A stretch of DNA of 6,850 bases from an uncultured Hymenobacter sp. (GCA_937871705.1 CALMOO010000086.1:1-6850); one strand, 5' to 3'. Shown: positions 1 through 6,305, numbered from the stretch's first letter. Notes: generated from the letters alone by a model not told the origin. Numbers and translations are program-made.

Positions 1-82
1 CTGCTGAGCTTGTCGAAGCAGCTCTACCGCTTCGTTGAACGGCCCAGATGAAGCGGTAGAGCTGCTTCGACAAGCTCAGCAG
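1..82. repeat. Perfect 33-bp inverted repeat, REP-like hairpin
   Basis: Arms 1-33 and 50-82 are exact reverse complements, separated by a 16-nt spacer (34-49). Because the left arm begins at base 1, the repeat may extend beyond the window. The arms contain TGAGCTTGTCGAAGC and its complement, a core I remember from dispersed intergenic palindromes (REP-type elements) in many bacterial genomes, including Hymenobacter. As RNA it would form a very stable hairpin on either strand. No T-run follows at 83-90, so a classical intrinsic terminator is less likely than a dispersed palindromic element, although it could still shield transcripts or slow polymerase. The symmetry is certain; the family assignment is from memory. 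Confidence 0.85.
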
Positions 83-243
83 GACGTTCTAAAAGCAATT
101 TTAGCAAAATCCAAGCGCGCTCCAAGAACTCCTTGGAGTTACTGCAGCCTTCAAAGTGGCAATCGTGGTACGAGGCAGGGCCAGCTCCCGCCTCGTACCA
201 CGATTACCTAGGGCTAGCGGCTTCATAAAATCCGGTAACGACC
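83..243. other. AT-richer gene-free spacer with small hairpins
   Basis: No coding region is supported here. Besides the larger repeat at 158-208, it holds two smaller perfect hairpins: 89-94 with 99-104 (CTAAAA/TTTTAG, 4-nt loop) and 120-126 with 132-138 (CTCCAAG/CTTGGAG, 5-nt loop). A promoter for the gene at 244 would be expected here, but I find no convincing -33 TTG / -7 TAnnTTTG pair on the plus strand. Base composition is clearly lower in GC than the genes to the right. Confidence 0.6.
158..208. repeat. Inverted repeat, 16-bp perfect core
   Basis: Arms 161-176 and 190-205 are exact reverse complements around a 13-nt spacer. After one mismatch (160/206), two further pairs form (158-159 with 207-208), giving 18 of 19 paired positions. 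It lies 36 bp before the carrier-protein start. No T-run follows on either strand, so a terminator is not well supported. It could be a second dispersed palindrome, a regulator-binding site or a 5' leader hairpin. Confidence 0.75.
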
Positions 244-528
244 ATGACAACCCCTGACCTCCAGGAGCGGCTATTTGAACTGGTGCGCAAGCAGGTGTGG
301 TACCTGCGCCAGCCAGTGCTAACGCTCGCCACCCACCTGAAAGCGGACCTACACCTAGATTTGCTCGAACGAGTCCAGTTGGGAATTCGCCTCGAATACG
401 GCCTGGGAATCGAGATTCCCGACCCGGAAATCGGACAGTGGACCACGCTAGCCGATGTGCTGGCCTGCGTGCAGCGCTACGTGCCGGCTAAAGCAGGTCT
501 ACTTACTGATGTTAAGCAACTAATATGA
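244..528 (+). CDS. Acyl carrier protein-like protein lacking the phosphopantetheine serine
   Basis: This 94-residue protein has the length and four-helix pattern of an acyl carrier protein. The N-terminal helix (about residues 5-20) is followed by a loop and the segment LHLDLLERVQL (36-46), which aligns with the ACP motif LGxDSLDxVEL. The stretch GIEIPD (55-60) and a WTTLADVLACV helix (66-76) match the conserved second half of ACPs. In the family, the serine of DSL carries 4'-phosphopantetheine and tethers acyl or aromatic thioesters. Here it is Leu40, codon TTG at 361-363, one transition from TCG (Ser). As read, the protein cannot be loaded in the normal way. Its stop overlaps the next ATG (ATGA, 525-528), implying translational coupling. 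The ATG at 244 is the first start giving full family length. Either the serine was lost, the base is a sequencing error, or the protein works as an unloaded scaffold. Confidence 0.82.
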   Translation: MTTPDLQERLFELVRKQVWYLRQPVLTLATHLKADLHLDLLERVQLGIRLEYGLGIEIPDPEIGQWTTLADVLACVQRYVPAKAGLLTDVKQLI

Positions 529-1511
529 AATTCATTGGCTTAGAAGAGCATTTCCATACGCCGGAGCTACTAGCGGCGCTCAACCGCCTCGGGCCCGCGG
601 CGCACGACGACAGCATGCTGCTGTTTCAGGATAAGGATTCGCAGGCCCGGCTGCTGGACCTGGGCGAGGGCCGGCTGCGGCAAATGGACCTCATCGGGCT
701 CGACCGGATGGTGCTCTCCGTGACCACGCCCGCCACCCAGGCCCTGCCCCCCGCCGAAGCCGTGCCCCTGGCCCGCCAGGCCAACGACCGCCTGGCCGCC
801 GCCATCCGGGCCCACCCCGACCGCTTCAGCGGCTTCGCCACCCTGCCCACGCCCGATCCGGCCGCCGCCGTGCAGGAGTTGCGGCGCTGCGTGCAGGAGC
901 TGGGCTTTTGCGGGGCCATGCTCCACGGCCGCACCGGCGAGAAGTACCTCGACCACCCCGACTTCCGACCCTTGCTGGCCGAGGCCGCCGCGCTCGGCGT
1001 GCCCCTGTACCTGCACCCGCAGATGCCGCCCCGCGCCGTGCGGGCCGTGTACTACGAGGGCTTCGACGCGGCGCTGAACAACGTGTTTGCCGCCGGCGGC
1101 TGGGGCTGGCACCTCGACGCCGGCATTGGGGCGCTGCGCCTGATTGTGGCGGGCGTGTTTGATGCCTACCCCGGCTTGCAGCTTATTCTGGGCCACTGGG
1201 GCGAGACGGTCGCCTTTTTTCTGGAGCGGGCCAACCAGATAACCCCGCAACTGCCGGCCGGCCGCAAATCGGTGGCCGACTGCTTTCGCCAGCATTTCTC
1301 CGTCACCGGCAGCGGCATCTACCACCTGCCCTACTTACTGAGTGCCATTGAGATTATGGGCATCGACCGGGTGCTGTACGCCACGGATTACCCCTTCGTG
1401 TACCACCCCGACGGCCAGGCCCGGCACTTTCTGGAAACTGCTCCCCTGTCGGCCGCCGACCAGGCAAAAATCGCGCACGGCAACGCCGAGCGGCTGCTGC
1501 GGCTAAGCTAA
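525..1511 (+). CDS. Amidohydrolase family 2, gamma-resorcylate decarboxylase/ACMSD-like
   Basis: A 328-residue TIM-barrel metal enzyme of the amidohydrolase 2 group (Amidohydro_2), close in layout to gamma-resorcylate (2,6-dihydroxybenzoate) decarboxylase. That enzyme removes CO2 from hydroxybenzoates without oxidation, using one divalent metal. Visible active-site positions are E7 and H9 in LEEHF, H164 in LYLHP, H224 and E227 in ILGHWGE, and D288 in YATDYPF. They match E8/H10, H164, H218/E221 and D287 of the characterised enzyme as I remember them. The N-terminal helix region, the ANDRLAAAIRAHPDRF segment (87-101) and the C-terminal NAERLLRL helix are also family-typical. There is no signal peptide, so it should be cytoplasmic. 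It shares 4 bp with the carrier-like gene, suggesting equimolar expression. The exact substrate is unknown: decarboxylase is favoured, hydrolase is possible. Confidence 0.93.
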   Translation: MKFIGLEEHFHTPELLAALNRLGPAAHDDSMLLFQDKDSQARLLDLGEGRLRQMDLIGLDRMVLSVTTPATQALPPAEAVPLARQANDRLAAAIRAHPDRFSGFATLPTPDPAAAVQELRRCVQELGFCGAMLHGRTGEKYLDHPDFRPLLAEAAALGVPLYLHPQMPPRAVRAVYYEGFDAALNNVFAAGGWGWHLDAGIGALRLIVAGVFDAYPGLQLILGHWGETVAFFLERANQITPQLPAGRKSVADCFRQHFSVTGSGIYHLPYLLSAIEIMGIDRVLYATDYPFVYHPDGQARHFLETAPLSAADQAKIAHGNAERLLRLS

Positions 1512-1583
1512 AATTGGTTCGAGACTACTTTGTTTACAGCGACTTAGTGCTTGGCATCTTCTGGCTAATCATCCGTAGTACGT

Positions 1584-2060
1584 ATGAAAAACCAACTGCC
1601 TACCCCCTTACGCGCGCCCCAAGCCACGAGCGAGCGCCACTATTGGGTGGTCGTGGCGAGCCGCGACCACGCGCTGCACGGCGTGGCCGAAGGCATCGTG
1701 CAGGCCAACCACGGCCAACCCGGCCCGGTGCGCCGCCTGCAGCCCGGCGACGGCCTGCTCCTGTACGCGCCTAAGCTGGTGTTTGGCCAGGCGGCGCCCT
1801 GCCAGTGCTTTGTGGCCCTGGGCGAGGTGAGCGAGGGCGACGTGTTTCAAGAAACTGTTTCGCCTGATTTTCAACCCTTCCGCCGCCGGGCGCTCTACCA
1901 GCCCGTCACCGAAGCCCCGATTCAGCCCTTGCTAAAGCACCTAACCTTTATTCGGGATAAAGCGCACTGGGGCTACCGCTTTCGGTTTGGCTGCTTCCAA
2001 ATTCCAGCCGCCGACTTTGACTTGATTCGCGCGGCCCTGACCCGTGGTTCGCCGGCCTAA
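1584..2060 (+). CDS. EVE domain-containing protein (UPF0310 type)
   Basis: A 158-residue protein that is almost entirely one EVE domain, a PUA-like fold. It opens with HYWVVVASRDHAL (19-31), matching the YWxxVVSxDHVxxGV signature of UPF0310. It continues with GIVQANHG (37-44), a PGDGLLLYAPK turn (54-64), a FVALGEV strand (76-82), a PFRRRALY stretch (98-105) and a C-terminal FIRDKAHWGYRFRFGCFQI block (122-140). EVE/PUA-like domains bind modified bases in DNA or RNA; some are fused to restriction or methylation enzymes, others stand alone as here. The first 18 residues are a poorly conserved tail, and no later in-frame ATG would preserve the domain start. A 72-bp spacer separates it from the amidohydrolase gene. 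No restriction partner is in view, so its role here is open. Confidence 0.9.
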   Translation: MKNQLPTPLRAPQATSERHYWVVVASRDHALHGVAEGIVQANHGQPGPVRRLQPGDGLLLYAPKLVFGQAAPCQCFVALGEVSEGDVFQETVSPDFQPFRRRALYQPVTEAPIQPLLKHLTFIRDKAHWGYRFRFGCFQIPAADFDLIRAALTRGSPA

Positions 2061-2146
2061 GCCAGCTGTTATCGCCCAAGACCGGCGCCGGCCAGCCCGT
2101 GAGGCGCTGGCAACTAGCTCAACCTACCCATTTCCCTTTCAACCTT

Positions 2147-2476
2147 ATGACGACTATCGATGACTCCCGCCACTACTGCACGCTTATCAACGTGTTTGCG
2201 GTGGCCCCGGAAAAGTGCCAGGAATTGTTCGCGGCGCTGCAACACGCCACCGAGACGGTCATGAGCAAGCTGCCCGGCTACGTGTCGGCGAATTTGCACG
2301 TCAGCGACGACCAGAAAACCGTGACCAATTACGCCCAGTGGGCCACGCTGGCCGACTACCAAAACGTAATGAAAGACCCCGGGGCGCAACAGCATATGCA
2401 GCAGGCCGCCGCCCTGGCAATTAGTTTTTCGCCAGTGCTTTATAACAAAATCTGGACGCATTCCAGCCAAGGCTAA
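2147..2476 (+). CDS. ABM-fold monooxygenase-like protein (antibiotic biosynthesis monooxygenase family)
   Basis: A 109-residue protein with the dimeric alpha/beta ferredoxin-like ABM fold (PF03992): strand YCTLINVFAV (10-19), helix from PEKCQELFAALQHATETVM (21-39), strand GYVSANLHVS (44-53), strand TVTNYAQW (58-65) and a helix around DYQNVMKDP (70-78). Cofactor-free ABM oxygenases such as ActVA-Orf6 use an Asn and a Trp four residues apart; N61 and W65 keep that spacing. The family oxidises phenolic or quinone-like compounds, but many members are uncharacterised. The frame stays open upstream to a GTG at 2099. I chose the ATG at 2147 because the extra 16 residues lie outside the domain. It ends 22 nt before the catalase-like gene, so the two are probably co-transcribed. 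Confidence 0.86.
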   Translation: MTTIDDSRHYCTLINVFAVAPEKCQELFAALQHATETVMSKLPGYVSANLHVSDDQKTVTNYAQWATLADYQNVMKDPGAQQHMQQAAALAISFSPVLYNKIWTHSSQG

Positions 2477-2498
2477 TTTCCCACTAACTCTCTCAGGT

Positions 2499-3614
2499 AT
2501 GTCCCTCGAACAGCCCAACACCCCCGCGCGCCCCGTTCTGTACACCCCCGAAGTCGAGCAGGTGCCGGCCGACGAGGCCGAAACCATCGAGAAAATCGGC
2601 CAGATGATGGTCGGCATGGCCGAAACCGTGCGCCAGAAGCACGGCCACGCCATGCGCGCCACCCACGCCAAGGCCACCGGCTTGCTCAAGGGCGAGCTGG
2701 TGGTACCCGCCGGCCTGCCCGCCGAGCTGGCCCAGGGCATGTTTGCCCAGCCCGGCCGCTACGACGTGCTGGCGCGCTACTCCCAAGGCCCCAGCAACCC
2801 CGTGCCCGACCGCGCCTCCGGGCAGCGGGGCATGTCGTTGAAGGTGCTGGCCGTGGAAGGCCCGCACGTGGCCGGCAGCCGCGAAACCACCACCCAGGAC
2901 TGGGTACTCGCCCCCGACCCGGCCTTCATCAGCGCCACGGCCAAAGCCTTTTTGCTCAACTTTAAGCTGGGCGCCTCCCACACGCCAGCCCTGCCGGAAG
3001 AGGTTATCGTGGGCGCGTCCTACGCCGCGCGCGGGGTGGAAGCCGCTCTCGAAGCGGTGGGGCTGGAAGCGGGCACGCTCAAGCTGCTGGGCCGCGAGCC
3101 GCTGCACCCCCTCAGCCACCCGTACTATACGCAGACGCCTTCGCGCTACGGCGCCTATATCGCCAAGGTGGCCGCGTTTCCGACCCCGGAAACTCTGGCC
3201 CTCATCAGCAACCCGCACGTCGATGCCAGCCAGGACAACGATGCGTTTCGCGATGTGATGGTGGCGTTTTTCGCCCGGCACGGGGCCGAGTTCGACTTGA
3301 GCGTGCAGCTCTGCACCAACCTGGACACCATGCCGGTGGAAGACGCTTCGGTGCAGTGGCCCGAGGACCAAAGCCCCTACCGCACCGTGGCGCGCCTGAC
3401 CCTGCCGCCGCAGGATGCTTTCAGCGAAGAGCACTACCGCTACTTTGAGCAGCGCATTTCCTTCAACCCCATCCATACCCTGGACGCGCACCGGCCGCTG
3501 GGCGGCGTGCAGCGGGCCCGCATGCAAGCCTACCTGCACACCCAGGACTTTCGCCAGCGCACCAACGGTATGACCCCCGCCGAGCCCGGCAGCCACGCCG
3601 AGGTGCCCGACTAG
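2499..3614 (+). CDS. Catalase-like heme protein (y4iL/SrpA-like group)
   Basis: A 371-residue protein of the catalase superfamily, shorter than classical catalases (about 480 or more residues) and matching the small catalase-like group. The distal heme pocket is recognisable: H56 in RATHAKATGLLKGEL aligns with the catalytic His. It is followed by VLARYSQGP (90-98) and GMSLKVLAVEG (111-121), which match the conserved RFS and G-x-A-x-K strands. VQWPEDQSPY (285-294) matches the catalase W-P region before the proximal helix. The normal proximal ligand motif, Tyr in YxDTxRxRLG, is replaced by IHTLDAHRPLGGVQRAR (325-341), with Thr327 at the approximate Tyr position. Related small catalase-like proteins, as I recall, share this pattern, so activity may be peroxidase-like or lost. 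There is no signal peptide. It lies 22 nt after the ABM-like gene. Confidence 0.88.
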   Translation: MSLEQPNTPARPVLYTPEVEQVPADEAETIEKIGQMMVGMAETVRQKHGHAMRATHAKATGLLKGELVVPAGLPAELAQGMFAQPGRYDVLARYSQGPSNPVPDRASGQRGMSLKVLAVEGPHVAGSRETTTQDWVLAPDPAFISATAKAFLLNFKLGASHTPALPEEVIVGASYAARGVEAALEAVGLEAGTLKLLGREPLHPLSHPYYTQTPSRYGAYIAKVAAFPTPETLALISNPHVDASQDNDAFRDVMVAFFARHGAEFDLSVQLCTNLDTMPVEDASVQWPEDQSPYRTVARLTLPPQDAFSEEHYRYFEQRISFNPIHTLDAHRPLGGVQRARMQAYLHTQDFRQRTNGMTPAEPGSHAEVPD

Positions 3615-3943
3615 CGACTTGGTTTAAAGGTAATTTACAAGCCTTTCCTACTACCTTCTGAATCAGCTAACCAGCAACCCGCTCGGCCGACTCTTGCCTA
3701 GCCGTGAGAACAACCCGCTCCGCAGGCTAGCTCAACTGGCGCGCCATCCGCACCAGCATCCATAAGCTGGCTGCAAAACAAAATTGAGCTTCTCACGCAA
3801 ACGCTTCCCGTGTTCGCTGCCGACCTTTGCCGGACCCAGACCAGCCGGACCAACGCGTGAGAACGAAGCCATCGTCCCCCAGCACCTTGCCGGGCATCGT
3901 GTACCCGCGCTAGGCTAGCCACCAGGCCAGGCACGAGCCGTGC
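3615..3943. other. 329-bp gene-free stretch after the catalase-like gene
   Basis: I see no intact gene here. Stops occur in all plus-strand frames, including TAG at 3911 in the frame of the chimeric reading frame that follows. No strong intrinsic terminator is visible after 3614: the only nearby pairing, AAAGG with CCTTT around 3626-3646, is weak. An 8-bp palindrome GGCGCGCC sits near 3740, and the left arm of a 13-bp inverted repeat lies at its right end. The stretch is probably decayed sequence belonging to the relic region to the right. Confidence 0.5.
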
Positions 3944-3961
3944 GTGCCCGTGCCTGGCCTG
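3923..3961. repeat. 13-bp perfect inverted repeat at relic boundary
   Basis: Arms 3923-3935 and 3949-3961 are exact reverse complements with a 13-nt GC-rich spacer that can itself pair partly. The repeat straddles the GTG start (3944) of the chimeric reading frame and ends just where similarity to an AraC-type N-terminal domain begins. It could be a rearrangement scar, a dispersed palindrome or chance in GC-rich DNA. Confidence 0.7.
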
Positions 3962-4207
3962 AGCTATAGCGTAGTGAGCAGCCTGCGCGTGACCGAGGCC
4001 GGCACCAGCCAGGAGTTTGGCGCGGGTAGCCTGCTGTTTGTTCGGAAAAACTTTCTGGTTAAGTTCACGAAGCAGCCGGCCCCGAACGGCTCTTTTCGGG
4101 CCATCACCGTTTTGTTTGATTCCCCGCTGCTGCACGAGTTCCGCCAGCAGCACGACGTAGGCGGCGAACTGCCGGGCGAGGCAAGCACCGCCATCAGGCT
4201 TCTCCCC
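3944..4207 (+). pseudogene. AraC-family regulator remnant, N-terminal sensor part only
   Basis: About 88 codons resemble the cupin-like ligand-sensing N-terminal domain of AraC-type regulators common in Hymenobacter, as recalled. The segments are GLSYSVVSSLRVTEAGTSQE (5-24), FGAGSLLFVRKNFLVKFTKQ (25-44), then FRAITVLFDSPLLHEFRQQH (51-70) and a PGEASTAIRLLP tail (77-88). In the family this domain is followed by a linker and a C-terminal pair of helix-turn-helix motifs; none follows here. Instead the frame passes without a stop into alpha/beta-hydrolase-like sequence and ends at 4606, giving one 220-codon chimeric frame. The start (GTG 3944) lies inside a hairpin and a stop lies 11 codons upstream, so the original beginning is also missing. 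The right boundary is approximate, within about 30 bp. Confidence 0.55.
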
Positions 4208-4606
4208 ATAGCCCGCCGCTGGAGCAATTTATACGACCAGCAGCGCACCGTCGAAGCTAAAGGCGGCGAAGAGCGGCGCGTAAAGTGGATTCCCGATACC
4301 TTGGAGGAAGCCAAAGCAGCCGGCATCACGGACCCAGACACGCTCGAAGCCGTGGACTACTACCGCACGCCCCGCAGCTACAGTCCTTACTCAACCAATC
4401 GCCCCTTGTTTCGCAGCGACGCCCTGCTGCGGGGGTTTGATGCGTTTCACCTGGTCGGGGAATTACTCACGCAGCCTCTGCAAGTGATTGTGGCAGGCCG
4501 GCTGGGCACGACGTTCTTCTTCGGCGGCGGCCAGCTACGCGGAGTATGCACCTGTTTAAGGCACAAGCTTAGTAGCTTAGCGGGTGAAGCCCGGCCGCGC
4601 CCGTAG
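4208..4606 (+). pseudogene. Alpha/beta hydrolase remnant, C-terminal part, fused in frame to AraC remnant
   Basis: Residues of the chimeric frame from about 98 to 192 resemble the late part of a dienelactone-hydrolase/YcjY-like alpha/beta hydrolase: RTVEAKGGEERRVKWIPD (101-118), LEEAKAAGITDPDTLEAVDY (120-139), YRTPRSYSPYSTNRP (140-154), then FDAFHLVGELLTQPLQVIVA (165-184) and GRLGTTFFF (185-193). The lid and the strand before the catalytic Asp region are thus present. The nucleophile elbow (G-x-S-x-G) and the final catalytic His segment are not. After about 4531 the translation (LRGVCTCLRHK onward) no longer looks like the family, so the end is truncated or frameshifted; other frames show no clear continuation. 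Without its nucleophile it cannot be a hydrolase. Relic is the best reading; an expressed chimera is not excluded. Confidence 0.55.
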
Positions 4607-4658
4607 GCAAGTACACGTCGGCCCGCACCGCCAGGCCGGAGCGGATGGTCACGTCCAT
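4569..4658 (-). pseudogene. Possible N-terminal scrap of a CocE/alpha-beta hydrolase gene
   Basis: On the minus strand, a 29-codon frame (ATG at 4658, TAA ending at 4569) reads MDVTIRSGLAVRADVYLPTG and a short tail. This resembles the first beta-strands of CocE/NonD or dienelactone-type hydrolases, which typically begin with D-V-x-I-R-x-G-x-x-L-x-A-D-x-Y-x-P. The match stops abruptly near 4590, close to where the plus-strand hydrolase remnant also loses similarity. The two relics therefore face each other across a short junction. The piece is too short to be certain. From 4659 to 4725 I see nothing but the downstream flank of the GMC gene. Confidence 0.4.
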
Positions 4659-4725
4659 CTCAAGGCCCGGCCAGCCCAGTTACCAGAAATGCCCTTAGCG
4701 CCGGGCGCCCGTCGCCCCGAAAGCC

Positions 4726-6272
4726 TTATGCAGCAGCGGCCAGCGTGGCACCCGCCGCCGACTGCCGCATGGCCGCCGCGATGCGCTCGGCCACCAGCAG
4801 CACGGTCAGGTTGATGGGCACGGACAGCATCTCGGGGAACACAGACGCGTCGGCCACCCGCAGGCCCGTCAGCCCACGCACCCGGCCCTCGTCATCGACC
4901 ACAGCGGCCGGGTCGGCGGGGCCACCCATGGGGGCCGTGGAGGTGCCGTGGTAAAATGTGAGCAGGCCGGCATCGAGCGCCGCGTCGAGGGCCGCATCCG
5001 TCTCGAGGTCGGGGCCAGGCAGCAGCTCGTGGGCCAGCAGGCTGGCCAGGGGCTCCGTATGGGCCACCCGCCGGGCCACGCGCACGATTTCGCGCAGGCG
5101 GGGGCGGTCGGCGGGGTCAGCTAGCAGGTTGTACGCGATGCGTGGGGTCACGAGCGGGTCGAGGCTCTTGAGGCGTAGCGTGCCCACCGAGCGCGGCAGT
5201 ACCACCGCCGCCCAGATGCGGAGCAGGCGCACCGGCGCACCCGTCTCATCCACGTCGGGCTGCACCGACACGGAGAGCTGCAGGTCCAGCTCGTCGCCGC
5301 CGGCCAGGGCTGAGCGCGTCCACAGGGCGGCGCTGCCGTGCGGGGGCTCGGCTCCCGCGTCGGGCTTGAGCAGGTAGCTCAGCGCGTACATCGGCTGGTC
5401 CTGCAGGCGCTCGCCCACGGGCAAGTCGGCCACCACGTCGAGGCCCAGAGCCCGCAGGTGCGCGGCCGGGCCGATGCCCGAGCGCAGCAAAATGGCCGGG
5501 CTGCCGTAGACGCCCGCCGCCAGCACGATTTCATCGGCGGCCAGCGCCGCGCCCCCACCAGGTGCACCGTCGTGGCCCGCTGGCCCGCCACCCCGAGGCG
5601 GTCGACGGTGGTGTTGGCTTGAATCGTCAGGTTGGGCCGCGCCCGCACCTCGGCCGACAGGTACACCATGCCCGCGTTGTGGCGCACGTCATGTTCGCTG
5701 TTCTTCACTTCCGGCCCCACGCCGTGCTGGTGCGCGCCGTTGAAGTCGTCGATGCGGGCAAAGCCGGCACCGGCTGCGGCCTCCACGAAGGCGCGCACCG
5801 GTGGGGTGAGCTGCGCCACGGGAAGCTGGCGAATGGGCCAGGGCCCCGTGCGCCCGTGCCAATGGTCGTCGCCGGTCGGGGTGTTTTCCAGGGCCTTGTA
5901 GTCGGCCAGCACCTGCGCCCACTCCCAGCCCGGCAGGCCATGCGCCTGCCAACGGGCAAAGTCGCTGGGCCGGGCCCGGCGCGCAATGCTCCCGTTGATG
6001 GCCGAGCCGCCCCCGAGCACTCGCCCGGCGTAGGCGGCGATGCTGTGGGAGGGGCGTGATGGCACACTCTGGTAGCCCCAGATGCGCGCCGGCTCGACGC
6101 TCATGCCGTTGGCGTTGGTCAGGTCGGTGGGGTAGCCATCGGGCGGGTAGGCCGGCCCGGCTTCGAGCAGCAGCACCGTGCGGGCCGGGTCTTCGCTGAG
6201 CCGGCTGGCTAGCACGCAGCCCGCCGTGCCGCCGCCCACAATTATCACGTGGTAGGAAGAGAGAGTTGCCAT
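4726..6272 (-). pseudogene. GMC-family FAD oxidoreductase with one apparent frameshift
   Basis: Two overlapping minus-strand frames encode the N- and C-terminal parts of one glucose-methanol-choline oxidoreductase. These enzymes oxidise alcohols using FAD. Part one, from ATG 6272, has the dinucleotide-binding motif VGGGTAG with the LLLEAGP strand end (residues 12-40) and the first GMC signature AGRVLGGGSAINGS (82-95). The frame breaks at a run of five C (5552-5556; G on the coding strand). Adding one base restores GGAALAADEIVLAAGVYGSP and the second signature up to SGIGP (to about 269). Part two ends with H442 in FYHGTSTAPMG and N488 in VPINLT, the expected His/Asn catalytic pair. The restored length is 515 residues, normal for the family. 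An upstream in-frame ATG at 6317 adds 15 unconserved residues, so 6272 is preferred. It may be a recent pseudogene or a homopolymer sequencing error. Confidence 0.9.
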
Positions 6273-6305
6273 TGACGCGAAGGTGAAAGAAAGGGAGGGA
6301 GAAAA

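Noticed and set aside
570..1325. Minus-strand 251-codon open frame opposite the amidohydrolase
   Set aside because: Antisense shadow; Gly/Val/Gln-rich translation without family features, while the plus strand has clear catalytic motifs.
1514..1774. Plus-strand frame starting with a membrane-like VLGIFWLII stretch
   Set aside because: The hydrophobic part lies in the intergenic spacer and the rest is the wrong frame of the EVE gene, Arg/Pro-rich and not protein-like.
1584..2060. EVE-domain gene as part of a defence island
   Set aside because: EVE proteins can accompany modification-dependent restriction, but no nuclease, methyltransferase or other defence gene is in the window.
2082..2091. 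10-bp palindrome CCGGCGCCGG before the ABM-like gene
   Set aside because: Short GC palindromes are expected by chance at this base composition, and no T-run or operator context supports a role.
2493..3596. Long minus-strand open frame of 367 codons opposite the catalase-like gene
   Set aside because: It is an antisense shadow of a GC-rich gene, with Gly/Ala/His-rich low-complexity translation and no domain.
3707..3860. Plus-strand open stretch of about 50 codons containing ISWLQNKIELLTQTLP
   Set aside because: It has no start codon, ends at a TGA and shows no recognisable domain; more likely chance or unidentifiable relic sequence.
3793..3897. Minus-strand 34-codon frame beginning MPGKVLGDDGFVLTR
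   Set aside because: Short, no family recognised, no promoter, and it lies in a decayed region; the similarity to a protein terminus is only impressionistic.
5562..6059. Plus-strand 165-codon open frame opposite the GMC gene
   Set aside because: Shadow of the minus-strand oxidoreductase; the minus strand carries the FAD motif and GMC signature.
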